Below, in pieces: positions 29,756 to 37,799 of a DNA stretch of 64,000 bases. Below the pieces are notes generated by a model that did no database searches, was not told the origin of the DNA, and saw only the letters and a program-made list of their open reading frames with translations. Positions within the stretch are counted from its first letter, which is position 1, and each line of letters starts with the position of its first letter. The DNA comes from a virus: positions 22,544 to 86,543 of the IMG/VR virus record IMGVR_UViG_3300034068_000286; one strand, 5' to 3'. The position numbers were made by a program, and so were the translations under genes.

Positions 29756-30454
29756 TTAAATTGCAATCTTGACTCTGGTCAATCGAGTTTCTTGGGCTCC
29801 ATCCCTATCTTGTCCGTGTGCTTTAACAACGGCAACAATGGGAAACTGTTCAGGAGTATCGGGCCACATGTCAATTGTTTTGCTACTGGTCCAAAAGTAT
29901 AGGTTAGTGCCGTCTGTAGCACGAACTACACTACCAGCAAACACTTTGCCTGCAAATTTATTGATTACAGTAACATCGAGTCGAACATGCTGGCCTACAG
30001 CACCTTGGTGAATACTGGTTGCAATAACTTTATTTAGAGTTTCTTGCCGTTGTTCTTTTACAACTTCTTTATGATAGCGGGCACCAAGGCAGGCCATATA
30101 TGCCAGGCCCATGTTAGCGTCAATGTCTTCTTGTGTAATAAAATTCATGATCTTTTGATCAAAGTCATTTGCTTTACCACCTAGCATACTAAATGCAAGC
30201 CCTTGAAAATGCTCTGCCATTTTAGCACCAAGTTCTCTGTCGGCTGTAGTAACATTAGGAAAGCTCAGTGCAACCTGCGTCTTAATAAGTTCGCGATTGG
30301 GGTGCAGTTTAACATTGCCAGTATCTTGATCCATCTCTGGAAACTTGATATACTTTCCTTCGTTGATGCGGTCAGCAAAGGCCACCAAGGCCCACGCATC
30401 TGCAATAGGTAATTTCTGTTCTTTGAGAAAACGCTTTTTTTGTACTTGATCCAT
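29756..30454 (-). CDS. hypothetical phage protein with C-terminal OB-like domain
   Basis: This 232-residue protein starts MDQVQKKRFLKEQKLPIADA (chosen because GAGGACACC precedes it and the prior gene stops at 30462). Residues about 1-130 are helical; the end is strand-rich (VRLDVTVINKFAGKVFAGSV, LYFWTSSKTIDMW, FPIVAVVKAHGQDRDG), like an OB fold. It might bind nucleic acid. A short GC hairpin at 29742-29752 follows the stop. Confidence 0.5.
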   Translation of the reverse strand: MDQVQKKRFLKEQKLPIADAWALVAFADRINEGKYIKFPEMDQDTGNVKLHPNRELIKTQVALSFPNVTTADRELGAKMAEHFQGLAFSMLGGKANDFDQKIMNFITQEDIDANMGLAYMACLGARYHKEVVKEQRQETLNKVIATSIHQGAVGQHVRLDVTVINKFAGKVFAGSVVRATDGTNLYFWTSSKTIDMWPDTPEQFPIVAVVKAHGQDRDGAQETRLTRVKIAI

Positions 30455-30461
30455 GGTGTCC

Positions 30462-30656
30462 TCAAAAGGCAAAAGTTCTAATCCAATCAAAACGAGTGCT
30501 AGCAGGCACCCACTTGAATTGTTCTTTCTTACGTTCGGGCTTTTCAAAGTCCATGCAAACCATTACCCAACCACGTTCTGTGGAGAACGGAACTGTGTCA
30601 GCAACACGAATGACTTCGACTAACCTATCTTTCATTCTTGCTATAGTAATGGTCAC
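30462..30656 (-). CDS. small hypothetical phage protein
   Basis: This 64-residue protein reads MTITIARMKDRLVEVIRVAD and then STERGWVMVCMDFEK and FDWIRTFAF. It lies between two coupled genes. No domain recognised. Confidence 0.5.
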   Translation of the reverse strand: MTITIARMKDRLVEVIRVADTVPFSTERGWVMVCMDFEKPERKKEQFKWVPASTRFDWIRTFAF

Positions 30657-30665
30657 GATGACCTC

Positions 30666-31049
30666 CTATATTAACTTTTCATATTCCAAACTGACACTCT
30701 CCGAGTAGTAGCCGTTTGACTCACCTAACCAGCGAACATCAACCCAACCTTTGAAGGTTGCAAATTTGTAGAAAGTCCATGTAGACGATTCATACGACTC
30801 GTGGTCAGCAGGAATCTCACCAGACACTTCGTCTGCTATCAAAATTGGTGTGTTTGCCAGATCCTCTATGTCACCGACAATGTCATAGATTTCAACGGAC
30901 TCACAACAATCTTGCTCGTGTAAAAACACAAACCGCTCAGTGGCGTTTTCAAAAATCATTTCACGACCAGTGCTGGTCACTGAAGTGAATACTTTGCCTA
31001 TCATGTTGGCTAGGCCTTCTTTGGTTCCAATTACGTTATCATATGACAT
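30666..31049 (-). CDS. DUF7448-like protein
   Basis: This 127-residue protein starts MSYDNVIGTKEGLANMIGKV and has FLHEQDCCESVEIYDIVGDI, STWTFYKFATFKGWVDVRWL and GESNGYYSESV. From memory that motif series defines the DUF7448 family of phages and bacteria; the paired Cys may bind a metal. I chose the ATG at 31047-31049 with AAGGA upstream. It follows a long structured leader (31050-31259). Confidence 0.65.
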   Translation of the reverse strand: MSYDNVIGTKEGLANMIGKVFTSVTSTGREMIFENATERFVFLHEQDCCESVEIYDIVGDIEDLANTPILIADEVSGEIPADHESYESSTWTFYKFATFKGWVDVRWLGESNGYYSESVSLEYEKLI

Positions 31050-31259
31050 TTTAAGATCCTTACTAAAATAGATTGGCTGGGCTAGGCCCATTTAATGTTT
31101 CGTGCTTGCCTTTTTGCTTTCGCGTAGCTTGCGTTTTGAAACAACCTTAATTAACCGTTGCCCCATCTAAGTGCCCCAGTGCTCTGGGGCTTTACCGCTG
31201 TTCCTCAAGCGGACTTAAATGCTCTTTACTTCAACAACCTTATTTCTTACTATGTGTTT
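31050..31259 (-). ncRNA. structured leader, possible regulatory RNA
   Basis: The promoter at 31260-31288 and the ATG at 31049 are about 210 bases apart. The leader holds perfect hairpins: GCCCCAG/CTGGGGC (31173-31190, 4-base loop), a CCGCT/AGCGG stem around 31195-31212, and GGGC/GCCC just upstream of the ribosome site near 31079-31089. A basic 24-codon frame (31092-31166, MGQRLIKVVSKRKL...) lies inside. It could be a small RNA, a leader-peptide control or an undetected short gene. Confidence 0.35.
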
Positions 31260-31288
31260 ATTATACTGGATCTGGACTAATTGGGCAA
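31260..31288 (-). promoter_or_regulatory. sigma70-like promoter with long leader
   Basis: Minus-strand TTGCCC (31283-31288), 17-base spacer and TATAAT (31260-31265), followed by AAACACATA. The GTTG-8-CAAC hairpin copy 4 lies 13 bases upstream. Confidence 0.7.
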
Positions 31289-31301
31289 CCGTTTTTTGGG
31301 A

Positions 31302-31329
31302 AAAGTTGTTGTATTTTTACAACAACTTT
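31302..31329 (-). repeat. GTTG-8-CAAC hairpin, copy 4
   Basis: This is the best of the five: AAAGTTGTTG (31302-31311) pairs over 10 bases with CAACAACTTT (31320-31329) around the loop TATTTTTA. Confidence 0.65.
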
Positions 31330-31331
31330 GC

Positions 31332-31616
31332 TTACTTTTTAGGCAAATCTTTTGCCATCTCGAACCACCGTGTAGCTTGTTTATAGTTAAAATTTGGGTG
31401 TCTGTACATGTAATCTCGTTTGCGCTCTGCCGCCTCTAATGCATCTAGCATACGCATTTTATCGTTAAATGGTAATGCCATTAACACTTTATTCATATCT
31501 GTAATGTCTAGCATATACTCTACCCATTTTTCCGTAGCTTTTATATTATAAAAACTCCCATATGCTTTACGATTATTGGCACTTGTATATTTGCTTATAA
31601 AGTTTTTAGCTTGCAT
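31332..31616 (-). CDS. small hypothetical phage protein
   Basis: This 94-residue basic, helical protein starts MQAKNFISKYTSANNRKAYG, with a perfect AAAGGAGAAA upstream. It has NKVLMALPFNDKMRMLDALE in the middle and ends RWFEMAKDLPKK. Its own promoter is at 31637-31665 and its stop abuts hairpin copy 4. No domain recognised. Confidence 0.55.
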   Translation of the reverse strand: MQAKNFISKYTSANNRKAYGSFYNIKATEKWVEYMLDITDMNKVLMALPFNDKMRMLDALEAAERKRDYMYRHPNFNYKQATRWFEMAKDLPKK

Positions 31617-31636
31617 ACTTTCTCCTTTAATTAAAC

Positions 31637-31665
31637 AGTATAACACAAACTGGCTCACCTGTCAA
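31637..31665 (-). promoter_or_regulatory. sigma70-like promoter
   Basis: Minus-strand TTGACA (31660-31665), 17-base spacer and TATACT (31637-31642). The -35 lies seven bases from hairpin copy 5. Confidence 0.75.
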
Positions 31666-31672
31666 GGTACGC

Positions 31673-31690
31673 TGTTGCATTTTTACAACA
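31673..31690. repeat. GTTG-8-CAAC hairpin, copy 5
   Basis: TGTTG (31673-31677) pairs with CAACA (31686-31690) around CATTTTTA, in the divergent space between the gene at 31616 and the plus-strand oxygenase at 31705. Confidence 0.55.
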
Positions 31691-31704
31691 CTAAATATTT
31701 CACT

Positions 31705-32373
31705 ATGAACCCTAGCATACTTGATCCGCTTACAGAAGAACAGCGGCTGGCATTGATTTCTTGCTTTGAAAATAACAGCCAAATAAAAATTCTACCACAA
31801 CGCAAGTTTGCGCTTGACTTAGAACCTGCACTAGAAATTGTCAAGCCCATCATCGACGGCGTACTTGGCGAAGGCACATGGGAAGTTACTGGTGGCAACT
31901 TTTTTGAAACTGAAACAGGATATCGTGTTCATGCTGATACAGGCAAAGAAGGCCCTGAACGTGTGTTACAGACTTTTGTTTTTCCACTGCGGCAGGAACT
32001 ACGTGACGACATTCCTGTAAGATTAGAGCGAAATAGATTTTTGGTTTTAAACCAAACCTGGTCTGGTGATGCGGCATTCTTCCTACGTGGTGAAACTGTA
32101 GAGCCCAACGAATATAATCAGGTCATAACAGATTATCAAGATGTTGAAAACTTAGATGATATAGAAACACTAGACGGCATACTACTAGATCATTGTCCTC
32201 ACTTGAACATTAAAAACTTTGCTGGCCTTACCGTGGATAAGCACTGGCAGTGGATTCCTGGCATCCCAATGACTTTCCCTCGCAATCGTTTACATGTTAG
32301 CAGTGCGTTTCCACGTAATGGAATTAAACGCAAATTAGGTTTAAGTATTTTTACTTCACGCCTGGGTCAGTAA
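31705..32373 (+). CDS. 2OG-Fe(II) oxygenase-like protein (4)
   Basis: This 222-residue protein has GYRVHADTGK (HxD) followed by LQTFVFPL and NQTWSGDAAFF, and later RLHVSSAFPRNGIKRKLGLS with the distal His and a basic residue for 2-oxoglutarate. The ATG at 31705 was chosen as the first Met after the intergenic hairpin; the frame is open further upstream but would run through the divergent promoter. It is one of three plus-strand genes and overlaps the QueC-like gene tail to tail by 23 bases. Confidence 0.65.
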   Translation: MNPSILDPLTEEQRLALISCFENNSQIKILPQRKFALDLEPALEIVKPIIDGVLGEGTWEVTGGNFFETETGYRVHADTGKEGPERVLQTFVFPLRQELRDDIPVRLERNRFLVLNQTWSGDAAFFLRGETVEPNEYNQVITDYQDVENLDDIETLDGILLDHCPHLNIKNFAGLTVDKHWQWIPGIPMTFPRNRLHVSSAFPRNGIKRKLGLSIFTSRLGQ

Positions 32374-32998
32374 ATTCTAACTGGCTCAGTGCCCACTCTC
32401 GTTCCTTGCAGTTGTAACATTCTCCGCATCGACCTACTGTAAGTGCGGTACACGAATGAGTAAGTTCAATTAGCGGCCATACATCAAATATGTCGTACAG
32501 ACTTAGTGTATGACGTTTATCAACCAAAGCAAAGGGACACGTAGTACCAGGCAACTCTACACTGGCAGGTCGACTGGGATATTCACCGGGCAATTCAATT
32601 AGTGCTCGATCAGGGTGTGCTTGACTACCATAAAAAATATGTTCAATTCCATATTTTGTTCTTGCTTCATGCTCACCAGTGCGACCTTGTTGACTGTGGT
32701 GTACTGTTGGGTCTCCGACTTTGATGGGATCGGATAATTGTTCAATGGTAAGATTAAGTTGATTTCTAACCCACTCTACAATAGGTTTAACATAATCCCA
32801 TGCGCCGTCAGGACGGGCAACAGTGAACGGAATAATTTCTTGTGTACTCTTATCCATCCTACGCTCTAAGCAGACTAGATACAGTAGCACCGCAGAATCT
32901 GCACCGCCGCTTAACATTACTCCAATTCGTTGCTTGCCTTCAGGTAGCTTGATGTCTACCTGTTTGATAAAATCATTTTTGCCTACTGTAATTCTCAT
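32351..32998 (-). CDS. PP-loop ATPase of the QueC type
   Basis: This 215-residue protein has the PP-loop SGGADSAVLL near residue 30 and a C-terminal zinc-site-like cluster (CTALTVGRCGECYNCKERE). QueC turns 7-carboxy-7-deazaguanine into preQ0 with ATP and ammonia. With the QueD-like gene at 2423 it hints at deazaguanine chemistry, but no QueE, GCH1 or transglycosylase is identified here. Another adenylating reaction, such as amide or nitrile formation in the tailoring pathway, is possible. Confidence 0.7.
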   Translation of the reverse strand: MRITVGKNDFIKQVDIKLPEGKQRIGVMLSGGADSAVLLYLVCLERRMDKSTQEIIPFTVARPDGAWDYVKPIVEWVRNQLNLTIEQLSDPIKVGDPTVHHSQQGRTGEHEARTKYGIEHIFYGSQAHPDRALIELPGEYPSRPASVELPGTTCPFALVDKRHTLSLYDIFDVWPLIELTHSCTALTVGRCGECYNCKEREWALSQLEFTDPGVK

Positions 32999-32999
32999 C

Positions 33000-33758
33000 T
33001 TAGTGCCTATGTTGTAAATGTTTTAGTACCTTGTCAACGTTTGCTGGTGTAAACGGTACATTAAGAATTAGATGCCAGCTATCATTGACCCAAGATATAG
33101 TGCGATGTGTCATGCGAGTGTTTACATAGTAAACCCTACCTAGTTCAATGTTTGCTTTACGTTCATCCATCCACCAGTCATAATCCAGTGGCCCACAATT
33201 CTTTAAAAATGCCACCAATCTAAAACAAGGACGCGGTAGGCCAGGATGGTCTCGATGCGGGACAAAGTATCCACCGATGCCTGAATTAATTAAAAATGTT
33301 CTTCCAAGGGGATTCCATTCATCTAAAAATCCTTTAAGGCTTGTTAGCCCTGGACTTGCTCTATCGCAATCGTTGTATAGTTGTGTGGGGTTACAGAATT
33401 CTTCTTCGTTTGGTGTACGACCAAGTTTGTTTGTTGCTTCTGGTATACTGGGTGCTTGGCGATGATCCCATCCGTCAATTGTTGTCAAGGTCATTGACCT
33501 GCGATTGTTTGGCCGGTCAGTTCGGGGCAAATAATCTACCCAATCACTGCTGTATTTTTCGTTAATGACACTTTCAATGCCAAATGTATCCAGCTTCCAA
33601 TCCAATGGTTCAAAGTTTCCAATTTGACTTAATGCCAGTTCAGATGCCACAGCGCCTGGCATTTGTTGCAGTCTATCAAAATTAAGTCCTTGGCGACTTC
33701 CGCTAACACCTGCGCCTTGCACAGCGTTGGGATTGTTTTGATTGAATATGTTTGTCAT
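33000..33758 (-). CDS. 2OG-Fe(II) oxygenase-like protein (5)
   Basis: This 252-residue protein has FVPHRDHPGL (HxD), then CFRLVAFLKN and a distal MTHRTISWVNDSWHLILNVP. The usual Arg near the distal His is not obvious; a Trp-His pair follows instead. Its N-terminal half has no clear fold. It lies between the QueC-like and SprT genes. Substrate unknown. Confidence 0.65.
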   Translation of the reverse strand: MTNIFNQNNPNAVQGAGVSGSRQGLNFDRLQQMPGAVASELALSQIGNFEPLDWKLDTFGIESVINEKYSSDWVDYLPRTDRPNNRRSMTLTTIDGWDHRQAPSIPEATNKLGRTPNEEEFCNPTQLYNDCDRASPGLTSLKGFLDEWNPLGRTFLINSGIGGYFVPHRDHPGLPRPCFRLVAFLKNCGPLDYDWWMDERKANIELGRVYYVNTRMTHRTISWVNDSWHLILNVPFTPANVDKVLKHLQHRH

Positions 33759-33807
33759 GCAAATAGTTATCTACTGTATGATAACCCTGCATCGTCTAAT
33801 TCCGTTG

Positions 33808-34257
33808 TTATGGAATTTTTTTAGTTTGTACCTTGTCTAGTCTATAGTGTTTCATTCTATAGCATCTACTGAGTGTGATGTTATAGTTTGCCAACTGGTT
33901 TCGCCATAAAAAGAATTGAGGACCATGTGTCATATTATCGTTGGTCAACCATTCCCATTGATGTACCATTTCATGCGCCATGGTGTTGATGAATAATCGT
34001 TTGCTCAAGAAGCTTTTGTTGATTTTCATTTTACATTTGGTTTGATCACCAAGTACACCCTGACACTCGCCCCAGAATGCTTTGGTATAAACTAGTCTAA
34101 AACTAGGCATTTTGAGTTCGTTGTTAAAAACATTGCGATTAATGTTTCTAAATGCTTCCCTACAATCAGCAATCGTAGGTCTAAACTTAGCATCATGCTC
34201 ATCAAAGCTTTGAACCATCTTAAATAATTTGGTTCTAGTAATATCCTTCTTGCCCAT
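33808..34257 (-). CDS. SprT-like zinc metallopeptidase
   Basis: This 149-residue protein has the HExxH zinc motif in MAHEMVHQWEWL and the third His in MTHGPQFF, preceded by NRNVFNNELKMPSF, the order of the SprT family. Spartan-type members cleave DNA-protein crosslinks; phage versions may clear proteins from DNA. The C-terminal zinc ribbon of full SprT is missing, so this is the minimal domain. Two inverted repeats follow its stop (33770-33807). Confidence 0.75.
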   Translation of the reverse strand: MGKKDITRTKLFKMVQSFDEHDAKFRPTIADCREAFRNINRNVFNNELKMPSFRLVYTKAFWGECQGVLGDQTKCKMKINKSFLSKRLFINTMAHEMVHQWEWLTNDNMTHGPQFFLWRNQLANYNITLSRCYRMKHYRLDKVQTKKIP

Positions 34258-34354
34258 TGGATAAAAGCCCCATGTTGTTACTCTTAGCGAGTAGTATATT
34301 TATTGATGACCTACTTTAGTTTAAACACCAGTTGCTTGCGTAATAACTACTTAC

Positions 34355-35269
34355 TTAACTGCTTATTAACTTGATGCCTTCAATGATGTCCCCATCTACT
34401 AACATGTCTAGCGGATGCTTTACTCCGGCAAATTTGTTAGTATTCCAAACTTTGAAGTTTTCGTTATAATGCCACCAGGGGCTAATGCCTAACATCAAGT
34501 GTATACGTGGGGGTGCGGTACGAGTTCGAGCATACGCACGATGCAGAGTATTTGTGTCCCATGAATATGCATGTCCTGCTTCTAAATGTAAAGGGTTGTA
34601 ACCTTCTTGTTCCAGGACATAGTCAGGGTGAGTAACTAGCGGAATGTTAATTCGCAAATTTGTTGTCATTGGTTCGTCTTTATGCCATGTAACTCCTGCA
34701 TATTTGTCATCTCCAACTGGTCCTTCTTGTTCTGCATATATGATACGAATAGCTGTTCTAACCATGGTACATTTAAAAGAATCTAAGAATGTACCCAATG
34801 ATTTAAAGCGACTAGCCGGTGTTCTTGTAGCAAACCCAAATGTATCATAGTGGGTATTTCTTTTAACACTTGGCATATTTTCATTGGAATACGTAGAGTA
34901 AGGATTTGATACTCCTATCGTGCCAGGATTGTGATTTCCTTGTACCTGTTGATGTACGTCACCGCTGTTACCATCAATATGATCAGGATTGTATGTTAGA
35001 CCCATACCACCATAACTCATATCCATGTGTCCTTCTCCTAATAATCTATAATTCCATTGACCAAATGTCAGTAATGCTTCGTGTGTATCATCAACTAGTT
35101 GTTGAAAATTTACCGACTCGGGCAATTGAAATTTTAAAAGAGGCGCATATTCTCTTGAAGGTGGTGCATATAACTCTGACTTGTTAATTTTAAATGGTGT
35201 TAATGAGTCAAAATAATTTGCTCTAGTTTCTGTCAATGGTGCTTTATCTGTTTCTCTAACAATAATCAT
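34355..35269 (-). CDS. 2OG-Fe(II) oxygenase-like protein (6)
   Basis: This 304-residue protein has TWHKDEPMTTNLRINIPLVT (HxD) and LHRAYARTRTAPPRIHLMLG with the distal His and Arg. The N-terminal third is unassigned. I chose the ATG at 35267-35269, which overlaps the preceding stop (ATGA), over one four codons earlier. It is translationally coupled to oxygenase 7. Confidence 0.7.
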   Translation of the reverse strand: MIIVRETDKAPLTETRANYFDSLTPFKINKSELYAPPSREYAPLLKFQLPESVNFQQLVDDTHEALLTFGQWNYRLLGEGHMDMSYGGMGLTYNPDHIDGNSGDVHQQVQGNHNPGTIGVSNPYSTYSNENMPSVKRNTHYDTFGFATRTPASRFKSLGTFLDSFKCTMVRTAIRIIYAEQEGPVGDDKYAGVTWHKDEPMTTNLRINIPLVTHPDYVLEQEGYNPLHLEAGHAYSWDTNTLHRAYARTRTAPPRIHLMLGISPWWHYNENFKVWNTNKFAGVKHPLDMLVDGDIIEGIKLISS

Positions 35270-36252
35270 TTTGTAATCCAATCTTTGTATTTTTCATAAC
35301 TTGGCTCTAATGCTTTGAGCCATTCTGTAATCTTTGGTCTACCCTTAACTGCCATAATAATCTTTGGCTTGGCTAGATCGGCGCCGTGCATGAATGCGCC
35401 GTTGTTGAATACAAATGTATTTGTGTCTGGTGGTAATTCTACATAAGTTCTATTTTTCATAGGAACTCGTTCTGCACTAACACCATATGCCGCACCTGTT
35501 CTTACTGTGATAGGTTTAGGGTCATAATCTGCTGTGCGTTCTGGCCAGCGACTTATCCAGAATGTAGGGCCATCGTTGGTGTCCCAAATCATAATACGCA
35601 GGCTATCAGGCCACGGATAAATGACTGCGTCTGGATCTATGTGTGGAGTCACCTCATTAATGTTTGACCAAAGTACAACCTTTTCAATACTGTGGAAAGG
35701 CAAGCAGTCAAAAATCTGTTGGAACATTTTAGGAAAGTGTCCTGTCCAATCATCCACCACTGTGTTTTTATAGTTAAATTTAGTATGGTCTACTTCCGGG
35801 TGCAGGAAGCAACATAAGCCTTTCCAGAACTGTGTCTCTGCTTGACCACGAGTGATGTCAGCTTGCTTTTCATTCCATAGCTTCCAAAACAAATCCCAGT
35901 CATCTGGTTCAATTTTAGGTATATCAAGTGGCACCCATTTGATAGGAGTCCATTTTTCGTCAACCAAGGCAATCTCAGGCCATGCCGCAGGACTAATGCG
36001 ACTTAAAAAGTCAACGTTGGTATCGGGCATGTGTACTACCCTGGCACCCAATCTAATCCATTCATGCCATGGACTACGACCGTTCATTAAATGCATTGCT
36101 GAATGTATATCAAGCACAACCCATTCTCCTGGATGTTGATCAGCTGGCAATGATTCTCCTGCTGGCAGTGTTAAGGTTCGGCCTGTTAGTCGATTAGTGC
36201 GCCAATTTACATGGGCTACTATTGTTACTTTCGGTGGTGTAATGGGGTTCAT
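35266..36252 (-). CDS. 2OG-Fe(II) oxygenase-like protein (7)
   Basis: This 328-residue protein has an N-terminal part of unknown fold (about 1-140; HPGEWVVLDIHSAMHLM), then EVTPHIDPDAVIYPWPDSLR (HxD) and a distal FNNGAFMHGADLAKPKI with His and a Lys. The motif spacing fits a 2OG oxygenase core at about 200-310. Substrate unknown. Confidence 0.6.
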   Translation of the reverse strand: MNPITPPKVTIVAHVNWRTNRLTGRTLTLPAGESLPADQHPGEWVVLDIHSAMHLMNGRSPWHEWIRLGARVVHMPDTNVDFLSRISPAAWPEIALVDEKWTPIKWVPLDIPKIEPDDWDLFWKLWNEKQADITRGQAETQFWKGLCCFLHPEVDHTKFNYKNTVVDDWTGHFPKMFQQIFDCLPFHSIEKVVLWSNINEVTPHIDPDAVIYPWPDSLRIMIWDTNDGPTFWISRWPERTADYDPKPITVRTGAAYGVSAERVPMKNRTYVELPPDTNTFVFNNGAFMHGADLAKPKIIMAVKGRPKITEWLKALEPSYEKYKDWITK

Positions 36253-36282
36253 AATAGTAATTATGATTGCAAACCCGCTATG

Positions 36283-36888
36283 TTACTTCAATAGTACTGT
36301 TGCAACATCGTTCCAGTTGTTAAATCTGCGAACTGAAATATCGGAAAAATTGTAATTCCAAGGCTGTGACAAAATATAAGTTGCATGTCCTGCTTCTGCA
36401 CTTGCCTTTGCCGCCGATTCAGTTGCTGTAACACAAAATGCCGGCTCGTGTTCTTTAAACATTGGGTACATGTTTGCATGCCTATTCACAACATATAATT
36501 CATGAAACACATTAGGAAATAGTAACTCTAAGTTTGCTCTACGTAGTGTGGCGCGATGCATGTCTTTTGATGATCTGCTGTAGCCCACAATGTACCAACC
36601 TGCTTTAACAAATTCTGTTAGTATTTTTTCTGCCCCAAGACAAGGATACATTGCACCCCATTGCCATGAATGCTCACAGAAATCGCTCATCCATAAATCG
36701 GCCAATTCATCTGGAACACTCAACCAATTACCCAAGTGTTCTCTACTGGTTAATGTATTACCAGCAACATTTTTTAATCTGTCGTGTTGTGCTAACCATT
36801 TTACAAAAGCAGTTATTGTATCTATGCAAGTATCATCTATATCAATGATCAGCTTGTTTTTATAATCATCAACCAGCAAGCTCAACAC
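36283..36888 (-). CDS. HAD-superfamily phosphatase / deoxyribonucleotidase-like
   Basis: This 201-residue protein has the DxDxT nucleophile motif in LIIDIDDTCIDTI and a WYIVGYSRSSKDMH motif II Ser region. The size and motif fit a 5'(3')-deoxyribonucleotidase-like HAD protein; the metal-binding DD of motif III is not certain. The frame begins GTG TTG, with GGAG upstream; it overlaps the 3' end of clpS by 20 bases. It may act in nucleotide pool control. Confidence 0.65.
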   Translation of the reverse strand: MLSLLVDDYKNKLIIDIDDTCIDTITAFVKWLAQHDRLKNVAGNTLTSREHLGNWLSVPDELADLWMSDFCEHSWQWGAMYPCLGAEKILTEFVKAGWYIVGYSRSSKDMHRATLRRANLELLFPNVFHELYVVNRHANMYPMFKEHEPAFCVTATESAAKASAEAGHATYILSQPWNYNFSDISVRRFNNWNDVATVLLK

Positions 36889-37180
36889 TTACTCCAAGCG
36901 GGTGACCATTGGTACGAGCAATTTGAGTTGACTCCATGGCTTTTTGTTCAGCTACTTCGTATGTGTAAATTCCAGCGGTACCTTTACCATTTTGATGTAC
37001 CTGCATCATGATTTGTAAAGCGGCTTCTTGCTGATGGTGAAAAATTACTTTAAGTAACTCAATGACAAATTCCATTGGCGTGGAATTATCATTTAAAATG
37101 ACGACACGGAATTTTTCTGGTTCTTTTACGCCAGTTGTATTATCTGTTTTCTTAACTGTTTGAATTGCTGTTTCTGACAT
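36869..37180 (-). CDS. clpS: ClpS adaptor-like protein
   Basis: This 103-residue protein has VVILNDNSTPMEFVIELL (the N-degron pocket Asn-Asp and Met), VHQNGKGTAGIYTYEVAE with the pocket His, and the long flexible N-terminal tail seen in ClpS. ClpS presents N-degron substrates to ClpA, not ClpX. Its presence with a phage ClpX suggests steering of host Clp proteases. GATAAATA and a hairpin precede it. Confidence 0.9.
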   Translation of the reverse strand: MSETAIQTVKKTDNTTGVKEPEKFRVVILNDNSTPMEFVIELLKVIFHHQQEAALQIMMQVHQNGKGTAGIYTYEVAEQKAMESTQIARTNGHPLGVSVELAG

Positions 37181-37215
37181 ATTGTTATACCCGTGTTCTT
37201 GTCTAATATTTATCT

Positions 37216-37242
37216 AAAGGGTGGGATTTTTAATTCCCACCC
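37216..37242 (-). terminator. hairpin, probable weak terminator after hsp20
   Basis: On the minus strand GGGTGGGA and TCCCACCC form an 8-bp stem with an 8-base loop ATTAAAAA, followed by only three T residues. It lies 15 bases past the stop of the Hsp20 gene. Confidence 0.55.
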
Positions 37243-37256
37243 ATGTGAAAAGTTAA

Positions 37257-37673
37257 TTATTCCTTGATTAGAGGAATCTTCTTAGCCTTGTATTCTTCAG
37301 CTACAAGTTGTTCGAAGTCAATTATCAACATGCCATCTTTAAGGCTTGCAGTTCGTACTTCTACATGGTCTGCAAGCACAAACTCCCTACGGAAGTTGCG
37401 TTTTGCTATACCACGATATATGTAGTTTGCTGTTGATTCATCATTGGACTTTTCACCTTTTACAACCAAGGTGTTATCCTGGTGTGTAATATCAATTTCA
37501 GATTCGTTAAAACCAGCGACAGCCATCGTAATACGATGCTTGTTATCTTCTAGTTTTTCTACGTTGAATGGCGGGTATCCATTTGCTGTTGCACCACTGA
37601 TTAAGCGGTCCAACTCTTTGAACATGCTATCGAATCCGATACCAAATTGTGAATAAGGTAATTGCTTTGACAT
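37257..37673 (-). CDS. small heat-shock protein (Hsp20/IbpA-like)
   Basis: This 138-residue protein has an alpha-crystallin domain: YPPFNVEKLEDNKHRITMAV, then VVKGEKSN, and NFRREFVLADHVEVRTASLK with DGMLIIDF. Hsp20 proteins hold unfolding proteins for refolding; cyanophages and other marine phages carry them. It has its own promoter at 37768-37796, with AAAGGAG upstream of the ATG. Confidence 0.9.
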   Translation of the reverse strand: MSKQLPYSQFGIGFDSMFKELDRLISGATANGYPPFNVEKLEDNKHRITMAVAGFNESEIDITHQDNTLVVKGEKSNDESTANYIYRGIAKRNFRREFVLADHVEVRTASLKDGMLIIDFEQLVAEEYKAKKIPLIKE

Positions 37674-37767
37674 AATTTAATCTCCTTTGTAAAGCGAGTT
37701 TATTTGACAACCCCTTCATGGGCATTATCAAGTGAATCACTAGCCCTCATGGCACTAGTATATCACT

Positions 37768-37796
37768 ATTATATTTATTTCTTAGCGAGAAGTCAA
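37768..37796 (-). promoter_or_regulatory. sigma70-like promoter of hsp20
   Basis: Minus-strand TTGACT (37791-37796), 17-base spacer and TATAAT (37768-37773). It starts four bases past the stop of the S21 gene and leaves a leader of about 90 bases. Confidence 0.7.
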
Positions 37797-37799
37797 GTA

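Noticed and set aside
33770-33807. Two 6-bp inverted repeats after the SprT gene as a terminator
   Set aside because: AATTCC/GGAATT and GTTATC/GATAAC both have 8-base loops but no T-run follows on the minus strand, so termination is not supported.
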